This document shows positions 1-4,999 of a stretch of 5,217 nucleotides of DNA, one piece after another. The stretch spans positions 1 through 5,217 of the forward strand of contig SLAU01000136.1 in the NCBI GenBank assembly GCA_007126675.1, in the 5' to 3' direction. The notes under the pieces were generated by a model. It saw only the letters and a list, made by a program, of their open reading frames with translations, made no database searches and had not been told where the DNA came from. The translations under genes were made by a program, and so were the position numbers. Numbering within the stretch: position 1 is the first letter of the stretch; each line of letters starts with the position of its first letter. The DNA comes from Balneolaceae bacterium. GTDB taxonomy: Bacteria > Bacteroidota > Rhodothermia > Balneolales > Balneolaceae.

Positions 1-127
1 AATCGAGCAGTTTCACTTTCAATCCTGCATTCACACAGTGCGCGGCAATTTGGCTGCCCATTACCCCGGAGCCGAGAATGAGGACGTTTTGGATTTTTTT
101 AGTCTTGAGTCCTGAGTCTTGTGTCAT
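1..127 (-). CDS. 3-hydroxyacyl-CoA dehydrogenase, N-terminal fragment (gene runs off the left edge)
   Basis: Only the first 42 codons are present; the rest lies beyond base 1. The peptide contains a Rossmann nucleotide-binding start: a beta strand (NVLILGSG, residues 14-21), the glycine loop GSGVMG (19-24), then helix SQIAAHCVNAG and a second strand KVKLLD ending in the acidic residue typical of NAD-binding enzymes. The GSGVMGS-IAAH wording matches the N-terminus of the long (about 800 aa) FadN/FadB-like enzymes that couple 3-hydroxyacyl-CoA dehydrogenase to enoyl-CoA hydratase in beta-oxidation; PaaH-type short enzymes are an alternative. The ATG at 127-125 is the only plausible start: upstream the frame stays open to a TGA at 250-248 without ATG, GTG or TTG, and the next Met lies inside the glycine loop. 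No Shine-Dalgarno is visible. The first nine or so residues are encoded by a heptanucleotide repeat and are probably a non-conserved extension. It follows the acyl-CoA synthetase on the same strand, fitting fatty acid or phenylacetate breakdown. Confidence 0.85.
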   Translation of the reverse strand, partial: MTQDSGLKTKKIQNVLILGSGVMGSQIAAHCVNAGLKVKLLD

Positions 128-128
128 G
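101..128. repeat. Heptanucleotide tandem repeat tract A
   Basis: Four consecutive 7-bp units are in perfect phase. Three follow the pattern AGTCYTG and the last is the variant TGTCATG. On the minus strand the unit reads CARGACT. The tract overlaps the start of the 3-hydroxyacyl-CoA dehydrogenase gene, and its variant unit provides that gene's ATG. The first ten bases (101-110) are an exact inverted match to 355-364 in tract B. Period-7 intergenic tracts (STRR-like) are known from cyanobacteria; relating this tract to them is inference. Confidence 0.8.
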
Positions 129-189
129 AGTTTTTTAAAATTTGTGCTGGTTTTGATTCTGAATTTGTTTGTTTGGCTGTGGTTAAAAG

Positions 190-319
190 AAGTCCCCTCT
201 TGAGAGGGGACAGAGATGAAGAGGAGCGCAACGCGCTGCTTCTGAACTCAGGGGTGTGTTCATTTAGGGCTCAGTGCCATAATCAACACACCCCTAAATC
301 CCCTCTCAAGAGGGGACTT
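190..319. repeat. REP/MITE-like element with 21-bp terminal inverted repeats
   Basis: Bases 190-210 are an exact 21-bp inverted match to 299-319. Inside, 250-260 and 285-295 form a second exact 11-bp inverted pair (core GGGGTGTGTT), and 225-237 is a small hairpin (AGCGC, loop AAC, GCGCT). Each outer arm is also nearly self-complementary, so the element can form either one long cruciform or separate hairpins. The CCCCTCTTGAGAGGGG core looks like dispersed palindromic repeats I have seen in Bacteroidota and other genomes; this is from memory and unverified. No convincing ORF is encoded, so if mobile it would be non-autonomous. It fills the gap between the acyl-CoA synthetase and the dehydrogenase. 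Confidence 0.8.
192..211 (-). terminator. Hairpin with T-rich tail, possible terminator downstream of the acyl-CoA synthetase
   Basis: GTCCCCTC (192-199) pairs with GAGGGGAC (204-211) around a 4-base loop. Read on the minus strand the stem is followed by TTCTTTTAA, an imperfect U-rich tail, so it could end or attenuate transcription coming from the synthetase before the dehydrogenase gene. It is one arm of the larger inverted repeat, so its primary identity may be a mobile repeat. Function is inferred from shape only. Confidence 0.4.
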
Positions 320-322
320 TTT
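299..322 (+). terminator. Hairpin plus T5 run on the plus strand (arm of the repeat element)
   Basis: TCCCCTC (299-305) pairs with GAGGGGA (310-316) around TCAA, followed after one C by five T residues (318-322). This is a textbook intrinsic-terminator shape on the plus strand, but no plus-strand gene ends here, so it more likely reflects the repeat element and, at most, blocks antisense transcription into the synthetase gene. Confidence 0.35.
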
Positions 323-332
323 ATTCGTGCCC

Positions 333-381
333 TTCTCAATACTTGCTACTTGATACTCAAGACTCACGACTCCTATTCACC
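333..381. repeat. Heptanucleotide tandem repeat tract B
   Basis: Seven 7-bp units run in unbroken phase. They are degenerate but related, for example TACTTGC, TACTTGA, TACTCAA, GACTCAC and GACTCCT, with weaker units at the ends. The tract is oriented opposite to tract A, so the two flank the 190-319 element as an outer inverted pair (exact match 355-364 with 101-110). It overlaps the last codons and the TAG stop (375-373) of the acyl-CoA synthetase. The end units (333-339 and 375-381) are the least certain. Confidence 0.7.
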
Positions 382-2157
382 ATACATCCCTTCAATCTCC
401 TCCTTAAACTTCTCGAGTACAACCGGCCGCTTTACTTTCATAGTTGGCGTTAGTTCACCGTTATCAATTGTGAGAGGTTCTTCAAGTAATACGAACTTCT
501 TAACCTGCTCCCAGGGTGAGAGGGTTTTATTGGCTTTATCTACCTCCTGCTGAATCAGCTCCCGGATTTTTTCATCTTTCGAGTATGGTTTCTTCGGTTC
601 ATATCCATCTCGCTTCAGGCGCTTCAGTACGTTATCGTATGCAGGCACGATCAGGGCTGAACAAAATTTTCGCTGGTAGCCAATCACCACAATCTGCTCG
701 ATAAAACCTGATCCGGAAATCTGGTTTTCTACATTTTGCGGAGCGACATATTTTCCGGTTGATAATTTGAACATCGATTTTTTTCGGTCAGTGATATACA
801 AATTCCCATCATCATCAATCTTGCCGATATCTCCGGTTTTAAACCATCCGTCATCTGTTAAAACTTCTTTGGTTTGTTCTTCATTTTTGTAGTAACCCTC
901 CATCACATGAGGGCCGCGAGTCATGATTTCACCGTCATCCGCAATTTTCACCTCAACATTACGGAGAACTTTGCCTGAACTGCCGATCCGCATATCTTTT
1001 GGAGTTTGCACTGTAATAACCGGTGAGGTTTCGGTTAAGCCATATCCCTGTACGCAAATAAATCCAATCGCATTCATAAATTTGAACACCTCGGGCGATA
1101 GTGCCGCACCGCCGCTCACCATTCCGCGTAAGTTGCCGCCAAACAGTTCGCGAATCTTACTGTAAATCAGTTTATCAGCAATTTTGTGCTTAAAGCCATC
1201 CACTCCTGAAGGCGGATTCTCCGGATCATATTCCTCAGTTCGATAGATAGCCCAATAATAGAGATTCTTCTTAGCGCCTGACAGTTCCTGCCCTTTTACT
1301 TTTACACCTGTGTGAATTTTTTCAAGAAGCCGGGGAACCGTTGCCATAAAGAATGGCTGCACATATTGCATGTCGTCCCGGATCTCTTCAACTACTTCAA
1401 TATAGTAGATCCGGCAGCCCATACTCATGTACATATACTCAATCATCCGTTCAAACACATGTGAAAGCGGCAGATAGGAAAGCACATTCTGGCCGTGAAA
1501 TTCTTTTACATCAAAAGGCAGCTTTTCGAGCGAGGCTACCACATTTGATGCAATATTGTTATGAGTGAGCATCACTCCTTTCGGCATACCGGTGGTGCCG
1601 GATGTGTAGATAAGTGTAGCCAGGTCATCCGGACTAATCTGACTTTTCAGCTTGTCAAATAGTTCCGGCTCTTTCGCATTCAGTGCATTACCCCGTTCAA
1701 GTACACTATCAAAAGTTTTAAGTTTTTTGTGCTTCGAGCCGTGAATTGTAATTACCGCTTTTACTGATTTCACACTTTTCATCAGAGGCTTGGTGTCGGC
1801 AAACAGCTCATCGTTAGAGACGATGTGTACCACCGAATCTGAATTTTCCAGTATATACTTGATCTGGTCACCCGGTTGCGTGGTGTAGATCGGTACGTTA
1901 ACCGCACCTAATGACAGAATGGCCAGATCGCACAAGACCCACTCTGTGGAATTTTCGGAATGCATTGCCACTTTATCACCGGGACGCACACCCAGGTCGT
2001 ATAGTCCCATCGCAAAATCCCTGACCTTGGACTTAAATGTTTCGATAGTTGTTTTGTGCCATTCCCCGTTTCGCTTGGTGGATGAGAAAATTCCAGCAGG
2101 ATAATTATTCAGACCTTCATATATCAGGTCAGGTAGTGTTTGTTTAGATTCACTCAT
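373..2157 (-). CDS. Long-chain acyl-CoA synthetase (AMP-forming, FAA1/FadD15 type)
   Basis: This 594-residue enzyme activates carboxylic acids, usually long-chain fatty acids, to acyl-CoA through an acyl-adenylate, using ATP and CoA. Adenylate-forming motifs appear in order: the Ser/Thr/Gly-rich loop YTSGTTGMPKG (184-194), YLPLSHVFER (228-237), QGYGLTETSP (370-379), GWFKTGD (437-443, with the ribose-binding Asp), the hinge region DRKK (457-460), and the C-terminal TPTMKVKR (570-577) carrying the likely catalytic lysine. Length and the VSGGAALSPEV segment fit the COG1022 synthetases rather than PaaK phenylacetate-CoA ligases, which are much shorter. I chose the ATG at 2157; an in-frame GTG at 2184 would add nine residues. 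Neither has a Shine-Dalgarno. The gene is divergent from the thioesterase and lies upstream of the 3-hydroxyacyl-CoA dehydrogenase on the same strand. All key motifs are intact. Substrate chain length cannot be read from the sequence. Confidence 0.93.
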   Translation of the reverse strand: MSESKQTLPDLIYEGLNNYPAGIFSSTKRNGEWHKTTIETFKSKVRDFAMGLYDLGVRPGDKVAMHSENSTEWVLCDLAILSLGAVNVPIYTTQPGDQIKYILENSDSVVHIVSNDELFADTKPLMKSVKSVKAVITIHGSKHKKLKTFDSVLERGNALNAKEPELFDKLKSQISPDDLATLIYTSGTTGMPKGVMLTHNNIASNVVASLEKLPFDVKEFHGQNVLSYLPLSHVFERMIEYMYMSMGCRIYYIEVVEEIRDDMQYVQPFFMATVPRLLEKIHTGVKVKGQELSGAKKNLYYWAIYRTEEYDPENPPSGVDGFKHKIADKLIYSKIRELFGGNLRGMVSGGAALSPEVFKFMNAIGFICVQGYGLTETSPVITVQTPKDMRIGSSGKVLRNVEVKIADDGEIMTRGPHVMEGYYKNEEQTKEVLTDDGWFKTGDIGKIDDDGNLYITDRKKSMFKLSTGKYVAPQNVENQISGSGFIEQIVVIGYQRKFCSALIVPAYDNVLKRLKRDGYEPKKPYSKDEKIRELIQQEVDKANKTLSPWEQVKKFVLLEEPLTIDNGELTPTMKVKRPVVLEKFKEEIEGMYGE

Positions 2158-2334
2158 GGAAATAAAAGCGGTTTTTTGACTCACAGAGTCAGGTTAACAC
2201 TGTTACTCTCTTAATTTACACTTTGCAGGGAATTTTAAAAATTTGTTCTCAAATAATTTATACTTTCAGAAAAATTTTAATGAACCGACCACACCTCACA
2301 TTAGCAATCCATAAAAACTACAGATCGATTTATC
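2158..2334. promoter_or_regulatory. Divergent intergenic region between acyl-CoA synthetase and thioesterase
   Basis: This 177-bp AT-rich spacer must carry the start signals of both flanking genes. A small inverted repeat ATTTG, loop TTCT, CAAAT lies at 2241-2254. On the plus strand TTTG (2242-2245) followed by TACTTTC (about 2261-2267) only loosely resembles the Bacteroidota TTTG / TAnnTTTG promoter, and the spacing is short. On the minus strand TATAAAT (about 2257-2263) resembles a -10 box without a good -35. No promoter can be called with certainty, and no purine-rich ribosome binding site precedes either start. Confidence 0.4.
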
Positions 2335-2766
2335 ATGAAAATTGAAGAAGCAATAAGGCCTAAAATTGAACAGATGATGAGCAGCGACAGAAAAAACATG
2401 GGGCATGCCCTGGGTATGGATTTTGAGCTGATCTCACGAAGTGAAATGCGAGCTTCCATGCCCGTTAATGAAAATACCACCCAGCCGTTTGGACTTCTGC
2501 ATGGCGGTGCTTCTGTTGCTTTGGCCGAAACTCTCGCTTCTATCGGAGCACACCTCAATATCGATGATGATTCAAAAATGGCTGTAGGACTTGAGATAAA
2601 CGCTAATCACATCAGGCCGGTACGTTTTGGTGGCAGTGTAACCGGTATTGCTAAACCGATCCACAGAGGAAAACAGACGCAGGTATGGGAGATCCGGATT
2701 GAGACGGATAATGGAAAATTGGTGTGTATTTCACGTTGCACCCTTGCTGTAGTTAACCGAAGATAG
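2335..2766 (+). CDS. Hotdog-fold acyl-CoA thioesterase, YdiI/MenI-like
   Basis: A 143-residue single-domain hotdog thioesterase that would hydrolyse an acyl- or aroyl-CoA to the free acid and CoA in the cytoplasm. The signature is PFGLLHGGASVALAETL (51-67), with the HGG loop at 56-58 and the likely catalytic Glu at 65, followed by VGLEINANHIRPV (84-96) and QVWEIRIETDNGKLVCISR (116-134). These segments resemble E. coli YdiI (1,4-dihydroxy-2-naphthoyl-CoA thioesterase, menaquinone pathway) more than PaaI, which in my memory has Asp in an HGG...LADT context. The position between an acyl-CoA synthetase and paaA would favour a phenylacetate-related clean-up role; the sequence favours YdiI/MenI or broad specificity, so I give no symbol. 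The ATG at 2335 has no Shine-Dalgarno but gives a normal family length (roughly 135-145 aa). It is transcribed divergently from the synthetase and convergently with the next gene. Confidence 0.88.
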   Translation: MKIEEAIRPKIEQMMSSDRKNMGHALGMDFELISRSEMRASMPVNENTTQPFGLLHGGASVALAETLASIGAHLNIDDDSKMAVGLEINANHIRPVRFGGSVTGIAKPIHRGKQTQVWEIRIETDNGKLVCISRCTLAVVNRR

Positions 2767-2859
2767 TGAGCAGTAAAACTAGTATTCAGTCAAACATGAA
2801 ATGTTGCAAGCAACCTGTCAGCACCTACTGAACTAACAGCGTTGATTTTTAAGCTGACA

Positions 2860-2896
2860 TCCCAAAACCTTGGGACGGAAAAGCACAGTCAGTGCT
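2860..2896 (-). terminator. Weak hairpins between convergent genes
   Basis: Two short stems lie in the 135-bp gap between the convergent thioesterase and the hypothetical gene. AGCAC (2882-2886) pairs with GTGCT (2892-2896) and, read on the minus strand, is followed by TTTT, placing a weak intrinsic terminator just after the hypothetical gene's TAA. A second stem, TCCCAA (2860-2865) with TTGGGA (2870-2875), has no T run on either strand. Stems of five or six pairs are marginal, so this is a tentative call. Confidence 0.35.
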
Positions 2897-2901
2897 GCCG
2901 T

Positions 2902-3630
2902 TTACTCTTTACTATGAATGGTCTGCATCAGTTTCCTTTTAGCAACCGGCAAAATGGTTTGGTTGAATGGAAAATCTAAAGAAGTTTCAAATGCATAAGT
3001 AGCAGGATTCGGCAAATCTTTTTCTTCCCTGATCAATTCAAGCTTAATACTTCCCGGAGATATTTTTGCTTTTCCCTGCTCAACGGCTTTTAGGAATTTG
3101 GTTTTTAATGATCGAAACTGATCCTCCGCACTCTGAAAAATGGATAGTTCAAATCTGAAAAGATTTAAGCTTCTGCTGGTATTGTCCGGCAGAAAAAAAT
3201 AACCTTCATCTCTATAATTCGGTAAAATTCCGACATGCTCAATCGAAAGATCGTTTTCCACATACTCATGAATAGATATACCTTCATGTATCACCCTCTC
3301 TAATTCAGGCACTGCCCAGTTGATTAGATCCTCCACAGCAGATAAATCGGTACCATCAATAAATACTACATCATGCTCTATGGTTTGATTTACCCAGTCA
3401 ATTTTCCCGATTCTCTTTGGAAATTTATTTCTCAGGTCAGATAGTCTCTCAATTATTTCCAGTAAAGTCTTTCTTAATTCAATGAGCTGACTCAAATGCG
3501 GATATATTTTGTAATACTGAAACTCTGATGAGATTTTTTGTAACTCAGACAAAATCAGATACTGTCTTTTTTCAAAATCATCGTTTACTTTCGTGAACAG
3601 ATCAAGCGTAAGAATTGATGCATTATTCAT
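2902..3630 (-). CDS. Conserved-looking hypothetical protein, 242 aa
   Basis: I do not recognise this family. The protein is cytoplasmic in character: no signal peptide, no membrane segment and no cysteine. Residues 11-70 are rich in Leu, Ile, Glu and Lys with helix-like spacing and could form a helical hairpin or coiled coil. Residues 75-130 are acidic (IDWVNQTIEHDVVFIDGTDL, then helix VEDLINWAVPELERVIHEG). The rest looks mixed alpha/beta, with aromatic-rich GYFFLPD (143-149) and NLFRFELSIF (156-165), ending in basic KRKLMQ. The ATG at 3630 starts the longest frame and lacks a Shine-Dalgarno. Sampled lines show about 32-43% GC against about 45-58% in paaA, so the gene may have a different history from its neighbours. 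It is transcribed convergently to the thioesterase and divergently from paaA, so there is no operon link to phenylacetate catabolism. Frame length and clean boundaries support a real gene. Confidence 0.75.
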   Translation of the reverse strand: MNNASILTLDLFTKVNDDFEKRQYLILSELQKISSEFQYYKIYPHLSQLIELRKTLLEIIERLSDLRNKFPKRIGKIDWVNQTIEHDVVFIDGTDLSAVEDLINWAVPELERVIHEGISIHEYVENDLSIEHVGILPNYRDEGYFFLPDNTSRSLNLFRFELSIFQSAEDQFRSLKTKFLKAVEQGKAKISPGSIKLELIREEKDLPNPATYAFETSLDFPFNQTILPVAKRKLMQTIHSKE

Positions 3631-3965
3631 GATTGATGGATGAATTTTTAAGGGTATAGCGCATTAACGCTAAACAAAGAATGATTTATTGTCAAGACTC
3701 TTAAGAAACTTCCTGTAAGAATTAGAGATTACTAATGAGCATCAACATAACGTTGCGGGCCATTTCTACTTGATAAACAATCATTTAGAACTAAAAATAC
3801 AAGATCAAAAATCCGTAGCCTGAAGGTTCAAATTAGTAGAAGATATATTCTTCTGTAAGCTCCGGTTTAGTCAAAATTAGCTTCTCTCTATTTGAACTGA
3901 AATTCATATATTGACGTTTAGAGAATAAAGGAAAAGCAATACCTCTAATTCAAAAAAGCGCTTTT
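3631..3965. other. 335-bp gene-free divergent region upstream of paaA
   Basis: No ORF, tRNA or other RNA gene is evident here. The region must hold the promoters for the minus-strand hypothetical gene and for the paaA operon. Visible structure includes TAGCG/CGCTA arms around six bases at 3657-3672, just upstream of the hypothetical gene; a spaced inverted repeat, 3680-3696 against 3769-3785 (14 of 17 positions match); ATTAG/CTAAT arms at 3721-3736; a 17-bp interrupted palindrome, AGAAGA-TATAT-TCTTCT, at 3838-3854; and a perfect 12-bp palindrome at 3954-3965. TTGACG near 3911-3916 resembles a -35 box but lacks a convincing -10 partner. No regulator binding site can be named. Confidence 0.5.
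3838..3854. promoter_or_regulatory. Interrupted palindrome, candidate operator upstream of paaA
   Basis: AGAAGA (3838-3843) and TCTTCT (3849-3854) are exact inverted 6-bp arms around TATAT, about 110 bp before the paaA start. Size and symmetry suit a dimeric repressor such as a TetR- or GntR-type Paa regulator, but no regulator is encoded in the window, and arms this short occur by chance. Low confidence. Confidence 0.25.
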
Positions 3966-4910
3966 ATGGATACTCAAAAGCAACTTGATGATTTTCAAAA
4001 ACGAATTGATAACGGCGAAACCATCGAGCCTAAGGACTGGATGCCCGAACGTTATCGTAAACAGCTGATACGGATGATGAGCCAGCATGCTCATTCCGAA
4101 ATAGTGGGTATGCTGCCCGAAGGCAACTGGATCACCCGGGCACCTTCTTTGAAGCGTAAGATGGTACTTCTTGCCAAAGTTCAGGATGAAGCCGGTCACG
4201 GTCTCTATCTGTACAGCGGTACTGAGACTCTTGGAGTAACCAGAAAAGAGCTTATTGAGGATTACATTTACGGTAATGCCAAGTATTCAAGCATTTTCAA
4301 TTATCCAACACTCTCCTATGCCGATATTTGTGTGATTGGTTGGCTGGTGGATGGTGCGGCAATTGTAAATCAAACCATGCTGGCTAAATCATCCTATGGA
4401 CCCTATGCCCGTGCAAACCTCCGAATCTGCAAAGAAGAAAGTTTCCACAAGAAGCAGGGATATGAGATGCTGGCTAAAATGGCAAACGGAACACCGGAAC
4501 AGCAGCGGATGGCGCAGGATGCCGTTAATCGCTGGTGGTGGCCAACACTGATGATGTTCGGTCCACACGATTCTGATTCTCCGAACAGTGCAGAACTCAT
4601 CAAATGGGGAGTGAAAACCAAAACCAATGATGAACTGCGCCAGCACTTTGTTGATCGTACGGTAATGGAAGCAAAAGCAATTAATGTTACACTACCAGAT
4701 CCTGACCTGGAATACAACGAAGAAACCGGTCATTGGGAATTTGGTGATATCCCCTGGGATGAATTTTGGAGCGTGGTAAAAGGCGACGGGCCGATGAACC
4801 GTGAACGCATGAAAGCACGAAAGCAAGCATATGAAAATGGTGAATGGGTACGCGAGGCCGCTATGGAGTATGCAAGGAAGAAAAAACTGAGACAAGAAAA
4901 AGCGTCGTAG
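3966..4910 (+). CDS. paaA: Phenylacetyl-CoA 1,2-epoxidase catalytic subunit PaaA
   Basis: A 314-residue protein, complete and of normal family length. PaaA is the di-iron oxygenase subunit that, with structural PaaC, bridging PaaB and reductase PaaE, converts phenylacetyl-CoA, O2 and NADPH to ring-1,2-epoxyphenylacetyl-CoA, the committing step of aerobic phenylacetate degradation. Likely iron ligands are Glu45 (HSEIVGMLPEGNW), Glu75 and His78 (QDEAGHG), Asp129 (WLVDGAA), and Glu158 with His161 (KEESFHKKQGYEM); spacing matches the ferritin-like four-helix bundle of the family. Other family hallmarks are RAPSLKRKM (58-66), RWWWPTLMMFGP (189-200) and the tail region around PDPDLEYNEETGHWEFG (244-260). 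The ATG at 3966 gives the usual N-terminus; an A-rich leader without Shine-Dalgarno precedes it. It is the first gene of an apparent paaAB operon, with paaB starting 89 bp after its TAG. No motif is missing. Confidence 0.97.
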   Translation: MDTQKQLDDFQKRIDNGETIEPKDWMPERYRKQLIRMMSQHAHSEIVGMLPEGNWITRAPSLKRKMVLLAKVQDEAGHGLYLYSGTETLGVTRKELIEDYIYGNAKYSSIFNYPTLSYADICVIGWLVDGAAIVNQTMLAKSSYGPYARANLRICKEESFHKKQGYEMLAKMANGTPEQQRMAQDAVNRWWWPTLMMFGPHDSDSPNSAELIKWGVKTKTNDELRQHFVDRTVMEAKAINVTLPDPDLEYNEETGHWEFGDIPWDEFWSVVKGDGPMNRERMKARKQAYENGEWVREAAMEYARKKKLRQEKAS

Positions 4911-4978
4911 GGTCAGGAGGCAAGAGTCAGAATTCAGGAGATTTTTCTTCTGAATTCTGACTCCTGAATTCTGCCATT
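4909..4978. repeat. Heptanucleotide tract C with an 18-bp hairpin in the paaA-paaB spacer
   Basis: From the last bases of paaA onward, ten 7-bp units run in phase. The left half is built on NNNNTCA units (AGAGTCA, GAATTCA) and the right half on their complements (TGAATTC twice, TGACTCC once). The switch in the middle makes a long inverted repeat: 4924-4941 pairs with 4946-4963 as an 18-bp RNA stem with one G-U pair and a 4-base TTTT loop. An alternative 13-bp pairing joins 4928-4940 with 4961-4973. Units near the left end and at the loop are degenerate. There is no long T run after the stem, so it is not a clear terminator; it could stabilise or attenuate the paaAB message. Confidence 0.85.
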
Positions 4979-4999
4979 AATCAGTACAAAAAATCAATC

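Noticed and set aside
101..381. CRISPR array
   Set aside because: The repeats are 7 bp without unique spacers, or single inverted pairs; there are no regularly spaced 24-40 bp direct repeats and no cas genes.
119..553. 144-codon open frame on the plus strand
   Set aside because: It runs through the inverted repeat element and the antisense of the acyl-CoA synthetase 3' end; composition is that of translated repeats, with no domain or start signal.
2182..2184. GTG start for the acyl-CoA synthetase, nine codons upstream of the chosen ATG
   Set aside because: The extra residues are not typical of the family's N-terminus and no ribosome binding site supports the GTG; the ATG at 2157 already gives a full-length enzyme. 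It remains possible.
2301..2558. 85-codon minus-strand frame antisense to the thioesterase
   Set aside because: Fully explained by the thioesterase on the other strand; no recognisable motif.
2821..2858. Another attC-like candidate after the thioesterase (AAC...GTT inside GTCAGC/GCTGAC arms)
   Set aside because: The AAC and GTT triplets are only a few bases apart and the arms are six bases; spacing is wrong for attC.
3657..3760. Possible integron attC-like site (AAC and GTT core triplets near 3666 and 3751)
   Set aside because: The flanking bases do not fit the RYYYAAC / GTTRRRY core boxes, and no integrase or cassette arrangement is visible.
4389..4895. Open frames antisense to paaA
   Set aside because: They are complementary shadows of a strongly conserved, confidently identified gene and show no protein features of their own.
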